Counted from the stretch's first letter, positions 1 through 11,380 are shown. The stretch: DNA of 64,000 nt from Tritrichomonas musculus (GCA_039105265.1 JAPFFF010000055.1:806001-870000), one strand, 5' to 3'. Numbers and translations: made by a program. The notes: a model not told the origin generated them from the sequence alone.

Positions 1-329
1 ATTTTGTTATAATTGCATCTGTAATGCTAGTATCAATTTCTTTCCTTTGAAGTAAAAGTTTGATGATATCAAGATTTCCCTTTTCAACAGCAATATGCAA
101 AGCTGTTTTATGAATATATTTTGTAAATTTTATTAAAAGATTTAAGAAGAATTGAATTGGAAAAATAATTTTTTTGAAATTTGATGAATAAAAAAATACT
201 TTCAAAAATATTTTGAAGATTGATATTAATTTTTTCATTTGATAATAATAGACGGACAATTTCAATGTTTTCTTTTTCAACCGCAGTATGCAATGAGGTC
301 ATTTGAAAAACTTTAAATAAAAATGGCAT
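1..329 (-). pseudogene. ankyrin-repeat gene fragment
   Basis: Two ankyrin repeats read on the minus strand. The first (from about 300) has the core TSLHTAVEKENIEIVRLLLS, the second (about 118 down to 1) reads KTALHIAVEKGNLDIIKLLL. They lie in different frames, separated by about 100 bases of F/I/K-rich sequence of the kind trichomonad ankyrin repeats often carry between units, so one frameshift is present. The gene continues off the left edge. No long N-terminal DUF3447 region precedes the first repeat, so the copy is probably 5'-truncated as well. Ankyrin repeats bind proteins; the partner is unknown. Confidence 0.6.
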
Positions 330-623
330 TCAAAAAATCAATTTTCAAATTACATTAAAATAAAATGATGTGAAATGTCATAAATTTTTTTTTATTGAAA
401 TTTCATTAAATCATTCGAATTTGAAATATTATTCAATTTTTATTTTGAAATGACATTAATTTATGAAAAAAAGCATATAAGCAAAAGCATTGAACCAACT
501 TTTGCTTATTTTTTTTTTTAGTTTTTTTTTTTTATCCTAAACTTATCCTAAAAAGTGACAAAATGATAAATTTCCACAACTAAAACGATTATCGAATTTT
601 CTTTTTTATTTGTTTTCATTTAA

Positions 624-863
624 GGTACAAATCCAGTACGTTATTTTTTTAACAGGAGAACGTTTATTATTTGAATAGTTGCATGTCTCTGAAAAAGTTT
701 AAATTGACTAGGTTTGTTTTTGACACTTATTTTACAATTTAAATAAATATTATGACATGTTATATGAAATGGATGAAAATAATCGTTTTTTATTTAACAT
801 GTCATTTTATTCTTTGAGAATGTCAAAAAAAATTGCGGTTACTAAACGTACTGGATTTGTACC
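624..863. mobile_element. TTAA-flanked MITE-like element
   Basis: The ends are perfect inverted copies of GGTACAAATCCAGTACG, each immediately flanked outward by TTAA (620-623 and 864-867). The 240-base body has no ORF. A TTAA duplication with short terminal repeats is the hallmark of piggyBac-type DNA transposons, so this is read as a non-autonomous copy. No transposase is present to confirm the family. Confidence 0.6.
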
Positions 864-867
864 TTAA

Positions 868-1797
868 TTTAAAATAAGTATTTGAAAATGGATATATTCA
901 AAAAACATTACTATTAATATACATATAAGTTAAGAGGGGCAAAAAATAAGATCCACTGAAATTTTTTAAATAATATATTAATATATTATAGATATATATG
1001 CATATATATTAAATTATGATTTCGGAGGAAAATTTCTCTACAGATTTTGAGAAATGACTCTGAGAAAATTAAATGTCATTTGTATATTTTCTAATCAATC
1101 AATGATTAATCTTATAATTTAATTAATTCCCATTATTTCATCATATCTTTCTATATTTCATTATGTAAATAACAAAAAAATATTTTTAAATTTGACAAAT
1201 ATTATGATGATAATTTTTTTTTTAAAGATAAGATTTTAATTTTTATCATTCAATAAACTTTTTATATTCTATTTTTATATCAATAAATATGCAAAAATTT
1301 ATATTTTATATAAAGATGAAGAAAAATATGTCGATGAAAGATATAATTGTCGACACATGCTTTGCGATTTATAGAATTCTTTTAAAAAATATTTATTAAA
1401 ATAACTTTTATATCTTTTTATTTTCAATATTTTATTGTGGGCCAAAATAAATCCAATGTAATTTTTATGACTTTATAGATTGTGAAAATTTGACCGCCAT
1501 TTTTTTTAACAAAAATTGGTGAAGCTTTCTAATTCAAGAACTTGTTTTTAGAATTTCAAAATTTGTCAACTAATAGATAATTAAAAGCAATATTTATATA
1601 ATGATTATTCTTCATCATATTATATTTCCCTCATCTTTATTTTTGAATTGAACAAATGTGTAAAATGAATCATTACAAAACAAAATCTTGGCTGCAAAAT
1701 CATAATTATATACTATAATTTATAGATATTATAATATCAATAGGTATAATAATTCATGCCTTTCAAAAAGTTTATTTTTTTAAATTCATTGATGTAC
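868..1797. other. AT-rich spacer, no gene seen
   Basis: Very AT-rich with long A and T runs and frequent stops in every frame. I see no ORF with recognisable content, no RNA gene and no clear repeat. Confidence 0.6.
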
Positions 1798-2135
1798 TAG
1801 ATAAAGCAACCGCCTATCAAAAAGTGGATTTTGATAAAGGCTATTCAAAATATTGATAATATTTTATTTTTTATATTCAAATTGTTTAATTTTTACATAA
1901 TTTTTACCGCAGTCTACATACCCCTTAGCGGGCGTCGAGCGACGACGACCGAAGGGAGGAGGAGTGAGGAGGAGTCGAGACCCCGCGGATTGGGGTAAGA
2001 CTCGGTAAAAATATGTAACCTAAATAATTTGAATAACAATAAAATATTATCAATATTTTGTATGCCTTTTTTCAAAATCCACTATCATTTTCTCTCAATT
2101 TCTAACTTTTTGATAGGTGGTTGCCGCTTTATCTA
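1798..2135. mobile_element. nested inverted-repeat element with GC-rich core
   Basis: Outer arms pair TAGATAAAGC (1798-) with GCTTTATCTA (-2135) and continue for about 70 bases through blocks such as CCTATCAAAAAGT and CAAAATATTGATAATATTTT, with an indel in the right arm. Inside lies a second inverted pair, TTTTTACCG (1901-) against CGGTAAAAAT (about 2003-2012), enclosing a roughly 100-base GC-rich, purine-skewed core. The terminal TA could be a mariner-type target duplication. The same core occurs in reverse orientation at 35117-35206 inside a different element. Confidence 0.6.
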
Positions 2136-3424
2136 TTATATTTTATTTTAATTGAATTCTGTTTCCTAAAAGTTGTTTTGAAAAATTCTGCCCACAAAAG
2201 AAAGAAAGAAAAAAAAAAAAATACGAAATTGAGAGCATTTGAAGACACATTTAAATCCACTTTTCAAAAAATTAGAAAAAACTAAATATTCTCAACTGGA
2301 AATTCCTGACCTTATGCATTTTAGAATACCAATTATATATTTGTATATACTTATTGATGTATAAAGATTCTGAATAAAAACATTCTGAAATAATGATCTC
2401 TTGATTGTTTCCTGAATACAATATATAAGAAATATATAGCAATATTTTAATAATTATATTTTAGTTTTGTTCACTTTATTACCAATTAGCTAATTTATGT
2501 AATTATCATTAAAATTTTTTTTAATAAAAATTACAAGTGAAAAATACGTCAAACAAAACAAAAGATTTTTTTTTTGATTCATTCCAGTTATCATGCTGCA
2601 GAAAAATAATAAAACTCTTTTTTATAATTATTTACAAATGTTGAAAATAAGATTATATTATATCTCCATAATTTTTTTCATCACCAAATTTTCTTTCTTA
2701 ATAATTTGAAACAAATATATTCAATAATATTTTACAAGAACAATAAAAAAAAAAACATAAGCAGAATTCTGCTTATATATGAAGAATTACATATAATAAT
2801 AGAAATATACATAATATATTTTATATAAAATCGTGAATTTTTCAAATAGTTTTAATAGCATGAATTATTTTTCTTGGGTAGATACTTGTATTTGAAAAAA
2901 AATACAATAAATATATAACTTCACATTTTTGTTATCAAATTAAATAAATATATTGCTTTCTTGAATTAAATGAAAGGAATACTAGAATTTTATTGATGAT
3001 TGGCATTCCAATGATTAAATCCTCAAAAATAAAAAAAAAAATATTGAAAAAGACAACTTTATTCAATTTTTTGAGAGTGGATGAAGCTAATTGAAAGAGA
3101 AATGGGGCTTGTTTATTTAAGGTTCTTTTCAATAATTTGAAATTCAATAAAAAGCATATGTTAAAACAAAACAAAACAAATAAACCAAGTTTTATCTATT
3201 GAAAATTCTATCTTTTTTTATAATTATAAAAAAGAAGATTTTAGAATTACAATCATTTTACATATATATTGCTATTTTCAAAGGATTCATATATTTTGCT
3301 GCTACATTCTAAATATAATTAAATTATTCAAAATCTTTTATGAAGCAATTTACTATTTCGATTTATTAAAATTATTTTTTTTAAATAAATCTATTTTGAA
3401 ATTCCAAAAAATAATCAAATATTA
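2136..3424. other. AT-rich spacer, no gene seen
   Basis: No credible gene. The only minus-strand ORF (2935-3174) is low-complexity F/L/I/N/K and matches nothing I know. A perfect 20-base palindrome built around GCAGAATTCTGC lies at 2757-2776. Confidence 0.5.
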
Positions 3425-3612
3425 TTTAATAGCTCCAATATTTCATAAAAATAATTTTAACATCATATAGTAGCATTATATAGTTATATGAAAAAAAATT
3501 CTCAATATAAAGGGCTGAAATTATTGAAAATTTCTGAATTTTTGAAATATTTGGTAAGTCTTATCTGAATTTTTTCTGATCACATTTTTATTTCTCATGC
3601 TTCTATATCTTT
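3425..3612 (+). repeat. upstream copy of the BspA gene promoter and start codon
   Basis: About 188 bases here recur at 3761-3948 with only one- or two-base indels, offset 336 bases. The copy ends just after an ATG at 3597 (MLLYL...), matching the true start at 3933 (MLLYLW...). After that the reading frame runs into unrelated AT-rich sequence and stops. It is therefore an orphan promoter plus first codons, left by a tandem duplication or the loss of a duplicated gene body. Confidence 0.75.
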
Positions 3613-3760
3613 TTCTAATAGTATTATACTATTTAATTGACCAACTTTTTCTAAAAAATAATAAACATAGATTTTATTATTTTAAAAAATAAATACTTTT
3701 GTGAAACATATTGAATTTTCTTTATTTTTTGATATAATAAAAAAAAAATTATCACAAAAT

Positions 3761-3932
3761 TTTAATAGCTCCAATATTTCATAAAAATAATTTTAACATC
3801 ATATAGTAGCATTATATAGTTATATGAAAAAAAATTCTCAATATAAAGGGCTGAAATTATTTGAAAATTTCTGAATTTTTGAAATATTTGGTAAGTATTA
3901 TTTGAATTTTCTGATCACATTTTTTATTTCTC
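3761..3932 (+). promoter_or_regulatory. promoter region of the BspA-like gene
   Basis: This is the downstream copy of the duplicated block and directly precedes the ATG at 3933. It contains TCACATTTTTTATTTCTCATG, an initiator-like TCAC...TTT followed within 20 bases by the start codon, as trichomonad initiators usually are. Conservation between the two copies covers the whole block, so it does not pinpoint functional bases. Confidence 0.4.
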
Positions 3933-6900
3933 ATGCTTCTATATCTTTGGATATACACATCATTTTCTAAAAATATCGAACCAGATCAATTAAATTACAT
4001 AAAGCCATCATTAAATAAAAAAGAAACTTCGAAAATCAAAGAATCTGGACAAAGTGGTGATATTTTTTATAATTACAATTCTACAGAAAAAAATTTAATT
4101 ATTTCAGGGAATGGGAATATGAATAATTACAGTGCAGAGGATATACCTTGGATTTCTTTCAGAGATGAAATTATAAATATTTATATAGAAGACGGCGTTA
4201 AAACCATTGGAAGTTATGCATTTTCAAATTGTACCAATCTTAAAAGTATATTTATTCCTGAGAATGTCACATATATTGGAGATTATGCATTCCAAAATTG
4301 TAATAATTTGAATATGATAAGTATTTATGATAAAATAGAAACATTTGGGAAATCAATATTTCATAATTGTTCAAAATTAAAAACGATTATATATGGGGGA
4401 TTATATCAACCAAAATTTGAAGATAATATATTTTCAGGATGTGAAGAAATACGAAATATTGAAGTTTTATATTCATATGAAAATGATACATTTCTAGGAT
4501 ATAATATTACAAAACGATATTCACGTTTTGGGAAATGTGGCTATTATGTTGGCTACAAACATCAAAAAGAATGGCAAGAATTAATCATATATGGTGATGG
4601 ACCTACAATAAATGAACCTTCAGGCAAATCTCCATTTTTATCATTTCGCTTCGATATCCAAACTGTAATATTTGAAGGAAATATCACTTCGATTGGTAAT
4701 TATTTATTTGATTCATTAGAAAATTTTAAAACTATCAATCTTCCAGATTCAATTATTTCGATTGGAGCTGGGTCATTTATAAGTTGCAAACATTTATTAT
4801 CCATCAATATTCCAGAATCAATTATTTCGATTGGAAATCATGCATTTCATTATTGCAAAGAACTTCAAACTGTTCGTTATCTTGGGAATTGTCAACCTAA
4901 TATAGGATCTGAAATATTTTTTAATTCTGATAATTTAATAACAATTGAAGTGCCAATATCTTATATAAATGAAACTTTTGGAAATATGAATGTATCAAAA
5001 ATAATAACAAAAAAAGATAAATGTGGAGAATTTGTTAATTGGATGTTCATTGAAGAAAAGAAAGAAATAATTATATATGGTACAGGATCAACTTATAATT
5101 ATGAAAATGTGAATGAAACACCTTTTTATTCAATTTCATCAAAAATTGAAAACATAATAATTGACGTGCCTTTTATAACAACTATTGGAGATTATTTATT
5201 CTCTTCTTTAAATAATCTTAAAAGCATATCTCTTCTAGAAAATTTCATATATATTGGAAATTATTCATTTTCAAATTGTACCAATCTTAAAAGTATATAT
5301 ATTCCGGAAAATTTCGCATATATAGGAAGTTATGCATTTTCAAATTGTACCAATCTTAAAAGTATATTCATTCCTGAGAATGTCACATATATTGGAGATT
5401 TTGCATTCCAAAATTGTAATAATTTGAATATGATAAGTATTTATAATAAATTAGAAACATTTGGGAAATCAATATTTCATAATTGTTCAAAATTAAAAAC
5501 GATTATATATGGGGGATTATATCAACCAAAATTTGAAGATAATATATTTTCAGGATGTGAAGAAATACGAAATATTGAAGTTTTATATTCATATGAAAAT
5601 GATACATTTCTAGGATATAATATTACAAAACGATATTCACGTTTTGGGAAATGTGGCAGTTTTGTTGGCTACAAACATCAAGAAGAAACACAAGATTTAA
5701 TCATATATGGTGATGGACCTATAATAAATTCAACTTATTATCAAACATCTCCATTTTTACAACAGTCTCCATTTTATTCATTTCATTCCAAAATCCAAAA
5801 TGTAATATTTGAAGGAAACATTACTTCGATTGGAGAATATACATTTTATTCATGCGATGAAATATTATCCATCAATATTCCAGAATCAATTATTTCGATT
5901 GGAAATAAAGCATTTTATTCTTGCAGAAAACTTCAAACTGTTCGTTATCTTGGGAATTGTCAACCTAATATAGGATCTAGAATATTTGGTTATTCTGATA
6001 ATTTAATAACAATTGAAGTGCCAATATCTTATATAAATGAAACTTTTGGAGATTTGAATGTATCAAAAATAATAACAAAAAAAGATAAATGTGGAGAATT
6101 TGTTAATTGGATGTTCATTGAAGAAAAGAAAGAAATAATTATATATGGTACAGGATCAACTTATAATTATGAAAATGTGAATGAAACACCTTTTTATTCA
6201 ATTTCATCAAAAATTGAAAACATAATAATTGAAGGAACTTTTATAACAACTATTGGAGATTATTTATTCTCTTCTTTAAATAATCTTAAAAGCATATCTC
6301 TTCTAGGAAATTTCACATATATTGGAAATTATTCATTTTCAAATTGTACCAATCTTAAAAGTATATATATTCCTCAGAATGTTACATATATTGGAGATTA
6401 TGCATTCCAAAATTGTAATAATTTGAATATAATAAGTATTTATGATAAAATAGAAACATTTGGGAAATCAATATTTCATAATTGTTCAAAATTAAAAACG
6501 ATTATATATGGGGGATTATATCAACCAAAATTTGAAGATAATATATTTTCAGGATGTGAAGAAATACGAAATATTGAAGTTTTATATTCATATGAAAATG
6601 ATACATTTCTAGGATATAATATTACAAAACGATATTCACGTTTTGGGAAATGTGGCTATTATGTTGGCTACAAACATCAAGAAGAAACACAAGAATTAAT
6701 TATATATGGTGATGGACCTACAATAAATGCACCTTCAAGACAATCTCCATTTGCTTCATTTTGTACCAAAATCCAAATTGTAATATTTGAAGGAAACATT
6801 ACTTCAATTGGCAGTAATTTCTTTTTTGACTGCTATTTAATTAAGAGTGTGACTCTTCCAAATAGCACTACATCCATTGGAGCTTATTCATTTGCACACT

Positions 6901-7064
6901 GCAGAGGACTCCAATTCATTCATATTCCTAATGAAGTTCATGAAATTCAGGAATTAGCATTTTTCAATTGCAAATCACTTTTATCAATTAATATTCCAGA
7001 AAAAGTTACATCCATTAGAAATTTTGCATTTCAAAATTGCCTTAATCTTTCTATACTTAGGTAA
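3933..7064 (+). CDS. BspA-like leucine-rich repeat surface protein, N-terminal part
   Basis: A short hydrophobic start (MLLYLWIYTSF) is followed by about 1000 residues of TpLRR repeats with the pattern L..I.IP..V..IG..AF..C..L. BspA-like proteins form a large trichomonad surface family and are implicated in binding host or bacterial ligands. Larger modules ending in FSGCEEIRNIEVLYSYENDT recur three times, and modules with VPISYINETFG and EFVNWMFIEEKKEIIIYG recur, at almost identical DNA sequence, pointing to recent internal duplication or conversion. The ORF ends at a TAA at 7062. The same frame stays open beyond it to 10091, so this and the next entry are one gene interrupted once. Confidence 0.85.
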   Translation: MLLYLWIYTSFSKNIEPDQLNYIKPSLNKKETSKIKESGQSGDIFYNYNSTEKNLIISGNGNMNNYSAEDIPWISFRDEIINIYIEDGVKTIGSYAFSNCTNLKSIFIPENVTYIGDYAFQNCNNLNMISIYDKIETFGKSIFHNCSKLKTIIYGGLYQPKFEDNIFSGCEEIRNIEVLYSYENDTFLGYNITKRYSRFGKCGYYVGYKHQKEWQELIIYGDGPTINEPSGKSPFLSFRFDIQTVIFEGNITSIGNYLFDSLENFKTINLPDSIISIGAGSFISCKHLLSINIPESIISIGNHAFHYCKELQTVRYLGNCQPNIGSEIFFNSDNLITIEVPISYINETFGNMNVSKIITKKDKCGEFVNWMFIEEKKEIIIYGTGSTYNYENVNETPFYSISSKIENIIIDVPFITTIGDYLFSSLNNLKSISLLENFIYIGNYSFSNCTNLKSIYIPENFAYIGSYAFSNCTNLKSIFIPENVTYIGDFAFQNCNNLNMISIYNKLETFGKSIFHNCSKLKTIIYGGLYQPKFEDNIFSGCEEIRNIEVLYSYENDTFLGYNITKRYSRFGKCGSFVGYKHQEETQDLIIYGDGPIINSTYYQTSPFLQQSPFYSFHSKIQNVIFEGNITSIGEYTFYSCDEILSINIPESIISIGNKAFYSCRKLQTVRYLGNCQPNIGSRIFGYSDNLITIEVPISYINETFGDLNVSKIITKKDKCGEFVNWMFIEEKKEIIIYGTGSTYNYENVNETPFYSISSKIENIIIEGTFITTIGDYLFSSLNNLKSISLLGNFTYIGNYSFSNCTNLKSIYIPQNVTYIGDYAFQNCNNLNIISIYDKIETFGKSIFHNCSKLKTIIYGGLYQPKFEDNIFSGCEEIRNIEVLYSYENDTFLGYNITKRYSRFGKCGYYVGYKHQEETQELIIYGDGPTINAPSRQSPFASFCTKIQIVIFEGNITSIGSNFFFDCYLIKSVTLPNSTTSIGAYSFAHCRGLQFIHIPNEVHEIQELAFFNCKSLLSINIPEKVTSIRNFAFQNCLNLSILR

Positions 7065-7253
7065 TATGGAATAAATCATCCAGATTATTTTGGAAAATAT
7101 ATATTTGATCAATGCCTCAGCCTTCATTCAATTGAAGTTCCAATCAATTATTTAAATGATACTTTTTGCAATACAAGTGTTGCAAAAATATTATCGTTAA
7201 ATGGAAAATGTGGAAATAATGCAAATTGGGTCTTTATTAAAGATCGTCATGAA

Positions 7254-10091
7254 ATGGTGATTTATGGAATCGGAAATACAGATAATTACGAAGATTCAAA
7301 TGAAAAACCCTTTTCATCAATTCAAACTGATGTTAAAGTAATAACATTTGAAGGATTTATAAAAGGAATTGGAGATCATTTATTGTCTTCCTTCATTAAT
7401 CTCGATTCAATATCTTTTCCTGATGAAATTAAATACATTGGAAAATATGCATGTGCAAATTGTAGTAATATTTCATTTATTACGATACCAGATACAGTTA
7501 CAAATATTAGCAGCTTTGCTTTTTGTGATTGCCTTAGTTTAACATCAGTTATTATTGGAGAAAATGTGACGTCGATTGGCGATTATGCGTTTTATAATAC
7601 AAGCGTTCAATCGATATTTTATAAAGGTGTTTATGAGCCTAGTTGTGAAAAAGCTTTTAATTTCACTGATCAAATAATCGAAGAACCAATAATAAATATC
7701 TCTGTTTTACCTCACTTCCATGGTTCAACGTTTTGCGGTTTCCATTTTAAATCAGATCCAATTGAATCAAGTAGTGAATTCATCGATGAAACATCATTTG
7801 AATCAGAATCACAAGCATCTTTATCAGAAAATGATTTTGAATCAGAATCACAACAATTAACTACAGATGTTATTTCACCAACATCAGAAGGACCAATTAA
7901 CTGCACAGGTATTCATCCTAATTGTACTCTATGCAATGATCAACAAACAATTTGTGAAAAATGCCAAGATGGATTTCATTTATACAATGGAAATTGCTTC
8001 AAAAAATCAAATGGTTGCTCATTATTTGTCTTAAACTGTGCTCAATGCAACCCTGAAGAACCAAAGAAATGCATCAGATGCGAAGAATCATATGCATTGA
8101 GAGGAGGTTCTTGCTCAAAGTGTTCATCAGATAATCTATTTGTTTCAGAAACAGAGCCTTGCTTACCTGATTGCTCTGGCATTGCTAATTGCAATACAAC
8201 GAATCCATACAATTGTGGCTTAGAAAATAATATTGTAATATGTAAAGCATGCTCTCAAGGATACCATTTAGCTAATTATGGCTCATCATGCATTAAAGAT
8301 GAACCAGGGGAATGTTTATTAAATGTTTTCGGCTGTGAACAATGTTCTTATCCAGAATCTCATTTTTGCGTTAAATGCAATGAAGCAAATAATCTTGTAG
8401 CTGGAGGAAATGGTGAATGTGAATGCAAACCTGGCTTTATATTGATTGGAACTCAATGTGAAGAAACACAAAGCATTCAATGTGACAATAGTCTTTCAAA
8501 TTGTAAATCGTGTGCTGGTCTTTCAACACGATGCATTGAGTGCGAAGATGGCTATGGATTAAATGAAGGATCATCATGTACACTTTGCAATCAAGATGCT
8601 TTCGTAAGCGGAAATTTACCTTGCCTTACTGGATGCACAGGAATATCAAATTGTGATTTATGCTATGAAAATAATGGCTTTCATATTTGCAATAAATGCA
8701 AAGAAGGATTCGAACTTAGTGATGATAGTTCATCATGCATTAATAAAACTCTTGTTGATTGTCCAAATGTTGTTGGATGCTCAAAATGTTACCAAAGCGA
8801 TCTTAATTATTGCATTGAGTGTGATAAATCCCTTCATTTCATTAATTCAGGAAGATATCCTGGAACATGCATTTGTGAGAACGATTATGATTTTATAAAT
8901 AATCAATGCATCTTCCCATCAGGCCCAGTTGAGCCAATAGAAGTACCAATAGTTTCAATTGATACAACAAATTCTGAACTTGTCAATACTTCAATTGAAG
9001 ATAATTCAATGACATTAAACCCAGAAAATTTTGAAACTGAAGACACTAATGAATCCGTTGTTTTTGTTGTTCCAGTAATTGAAAACATATCTAAAGTTAT
9101 CATTCCTGAAACAACAAAAGATATTGAATTAAAGATTCCTAAAAATGAAGAAGATAAACCTGTCGAAATTGACGTGCCTTCAAATACAAATGTCAATGTA
9201 AACTGTCCAAATGGAGGCAGCATTTTAATGCCTGAAGTAAACAGCATTAGCGTTAAAGGGAAAGGATCAATAATTCTTGATTCAACTGAAAATTCAACAA
9301 TTTCATTAAATATTTCAAAGGTAACTTTAGATCAACCACCAGAAGAACAGGCAGAAAATCCTTCATTAGAATTGAAATCCAAACATTCTAACTTACAAAT
9401 AAATGAAGTCCAAGTTTTTGGAAAACAAAATATAACTGGACAATCATTCCCACAACAAACAACCTGTCAAACAGCCAAACTTGAAGGTGGTTCTGAATTT
9501 TATCCGAAAGACATTTCATTTGAAACAGTTAAAATTGGTGAAAAATCATCAATGATTGTTTCTAATCAAAATGTCAATGTTTCTAAATTTGAAGTTTATT
9601 ATAATACTTCACAAATTTACCATCAAAAAATACCAGTTATTATTGGTCCATTATTCCCTGACTTAAGTAAGTCATTAATAACGATATTGAATATTGCTCG
9701 AGGAGCTTATCTTGAAGAAGATGAAGAAAATTATACTCTTGCTAGATTTACAGGTGAAAATGCAGTTATTGCATGTGAGAACTTAACATTTGTCCCTAAT
9801 AATGATTTCAAAATTGCTTCTTGCGTTAAAAATGGCGACAATATTTATAATAAAGTTGCTACAAAACAAGTTAAAATTGTTCAACCTCCTGAAAAACCTG
9901 AATCACCTGGGATGCCAGGATCTCCTGATTCAAAAGGAAAGAAATTATCAAGTGGAGCAATTGCAGGAATTGTTATAGCATGCATTGTAGTATTGGTGGT
10001 TATTGCAGTGCTTATTTACTTCTATGTAATCAAGAAGAGGCAAAATGACTCCGATTCAATAATAGAAGATTACTCAACTTTGGTAATATAA
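7254..10091 (+). CDS. BspA-like surface protein, C-terminal Cys-rich and membrane-anchor part
   Basis: The frame is open from 7065, right after the TAA, and is the same frame as the upstream ORF; 7254 is merely the first ATG. Residues 1-150 finish the TpLRR region. A Ser/Glu-rich spacer follows (about 165-215), then Cys-rich EGF/furin-like units (about 215-555, patterns CxxC and C..GY.L), a Thr/Ser-rich beta-type region (560-880), a Pro/Gly stalk, and a membrane segment (IAGIVIACIVVLVVIAVLIYF) followed by the basic stop-transfer KKRQ. The cytoplasmic tail ends YSTLVI, which contains a YxxPhi-type sorting motif. This is a type I surface protein. If the TAA is real, this half is made only by read-through or not at all. 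Confidence 0.85.
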   Translation: MVIYGIGNTDNYEDSNEKPFSSIQTDVKVITFEGFIKGIGDHLLSSFINLDSISFPDEIKYIGKYACANCSNISFITIPDTVTNISSFAFCDCLSLTSVIIGENVTSIGDYAFYNTSVQSIFYKGVYEPSCEKAFNFTDQIIEEPIINISVLPHFHGSTFCGFHFKSDPIESSSEFIDETSFESESQASLSENDFESESQQLTTDVISPTSEGPINCTGIHPNCTLCNDQQTICEKCQDGFHLYNGNCFKKSNGCSLFVLNCAQCNPEEPKKCIRCEESYALRGGSCSKCSSDNLFVSETEPCLPDCSGIANCNTTNPYNCGLENNIVICKACSQGYHLANYGSSCIKDEPGECLLNVFGCEQCSYPESHFCVKCNEANNLVAGGNGECECKPGFILIGTQCEETQSIQCDNSLSNCKSCAGLSTRCIECEDGYGLNEGSSCTLCNQDAFVSGNLPCLTGCTGISNCDLCYENNGFHICNKCKEGFELSDDSSSCINKTLVDCPNVVGCSKCYQSDLNYCIECDKSLHFINSGRYPGTCICENDYDFINNQCIFPSGPVEPIEVPIVSIDTTNSELVNTSIEDNSMTLNPENFETEDTNESVVFVVPVIENISKVIIPETTKDIELKIPKNEEDKPVEIDVPSNTNVNVNCPNGGSILMPEVNSISVKGKGSIILDSTENSTISLNISKVTLDQPPEEQAENPSLELKSKHSNLQINEVQVFGKQNITGQSFPQQTTCQTAKLEGGSEFYPKDISFETVKIGEKSSMIVSNQNVNVSKFEVYYNTSQIYHQKIPVIIGPLFPDLSKSLITILNIARGAYLEEDEENYTLARFTGENAVIACENLTFVPNNDFKIASCVKNGDNIYNKVATKQVKIVQPPEKPESPGMPGSPDSKGKKLSSGAIAGIVIACIVVLVVIAVLIYFYVIKKRQNDSDSIIEDYSTLVI

Positions 10092-10145
10092 ATTTACTCT
10101 TAAGTTTTTTCCTTCTTCTTCTAAAAAACCTGATTTTTATTTTAA

Positions 10146-11380
10146 GGGGGACCTTTCTGAGGAAAACGATCAAGGCTAATTGTTTACGGTTTAGGTTAAA
10201 TATCCATTTTTTTATTTTCATTACACTCACCGAAGCTTATCATTTTTTTTGATTTTTAGAGAGATTACAAGGATTTTATCAAAATACGAATTCAATAGTT
10301 ATGATTTTTTCCAGATTTTTTTTTTGTTGAATTTGATCGATTATATCATATATGCTATAAAATAGCAATACAATACTTAAGATATTATTAAATCAATTTT
10401 ATACATCTTTACATATATTATTTACTTCAATTCCACTATTCTCTTCTCTTCTTTTTTTGGAAAAAAAATGATTTCTTTTATTATCATGCAATTCCACTAT
10501 TTTTTCTGAAAAAAAACAGTTTATCGGTTTTTTATATTGATAAAAAAGATTTTACAGCTTTGTTCTCAAAGAGGGTTTGCAATGATTTTTTCATATTTTA
10601 ATAGACAACTGTAAAACAAATTGGAATTCAATAAGCATTCCAGATAAATAATGCTTTTATGAGTAATGAAACGTCTCAATTTTGTATCATTTTGATTTTT
10701 CTAAAAAAAAAAAAAGCAAATCAACACATATTATATATAAAATTGAAAATAAATATATAAAAACTGGTAATAATTCATTATCTTTTTTAAATTAACTGAT
10801 ATGATCATTTATGATAAAAATTTAAGTAAATTATAAATCAGAATTATAATTGATCAAAAAAACAAGTTTTTTCTCTTGTTAAGGTATTTAATTGATAATT
10901 ATTATTGTGAATATTGATAAATAACCAGTTTTTTCTTATTGCTTTATGCTTAAAAATATGCTTTTTTCTAAATTATAACAACAAAAGAAAATTTAAAAAT
11001 GAAATAACTCATTTCAGGATATCTAAGTCAAATTATTAATTCAATAAATATAGAGAATGTACCATAACTTAAAACTTGACGGTGGCAATTTTTTGGTTTA
11101 ATTATCATTAAGTTTATTATTTAATAAATTTTTAAAAAAATGAAAATATTTATGATTTTTTTGATTTTTATCAATTGCATTAATTTTTTTTAACATTTTG
11201 CCACCGTCAAGTTTTAAGTTTTTTGAATACAGTATTGATAAAACAAAAAGCAAACATCAATTTGATTTCTATCTTTAGTTATTTCCTTTTTAAAATTGAA
11301 TGAAAATTTGAGGGAAAACGATTATATCAAAGTGAAACAATGATCGTTAAAAAAAAATAGTAAACGGGGAAAGGTCCCCC
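10146..11380. mobile_element. TTAA-flanked inverted-repeat element with a nested MITE
   Basis: GGGGGACCTTTC at 10146 is repeated in inverse at 11369-11380, and both ends are flanked outward by TTAA (10142-10145, 11381-11384). The 1.2 kb interior is AT-rich with no transposase ORF. A second element (11066-11220) sits inside it and must be younger. It resembles the 624-863 element in having GG-starting termini beside TTAA, consistent with piggyBac-type non-autonomous copies. Confidence 0.55.
11066..11220. mobile_element. 155-bp MITE with 23-bp inverted repeats
   Basis: Perfect 23-base inverted ends containing ACTTGACGGTGGCAA (11066-11088) and TTGCCACCGTCAAGT (11198-11220). The interior is AT-rich and non-coding. 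No clear target duplication is visible. It lies within the larger TTAA-flanked element. Confidence 0.6.

Noticed and set aside
2935-3174. 79-codon minus-strand ORF
   Set aside because: F/L/I/N/K-rich composition as expected from random AT-rich DNA; no homology recognised.
3425-3954. Direct repeats as LTRs of a retroelement
   Set aside because: Only about 150 bases of empty AT-rich sequence lie between them, no primer site or coding region, and the copies include a host gene start codon.
7065-7253. An intron or spacer between two BspA genes
   Set aside because: The frame is continuous across the TAA with repeat-module homology and no splice motifs or second promoter.
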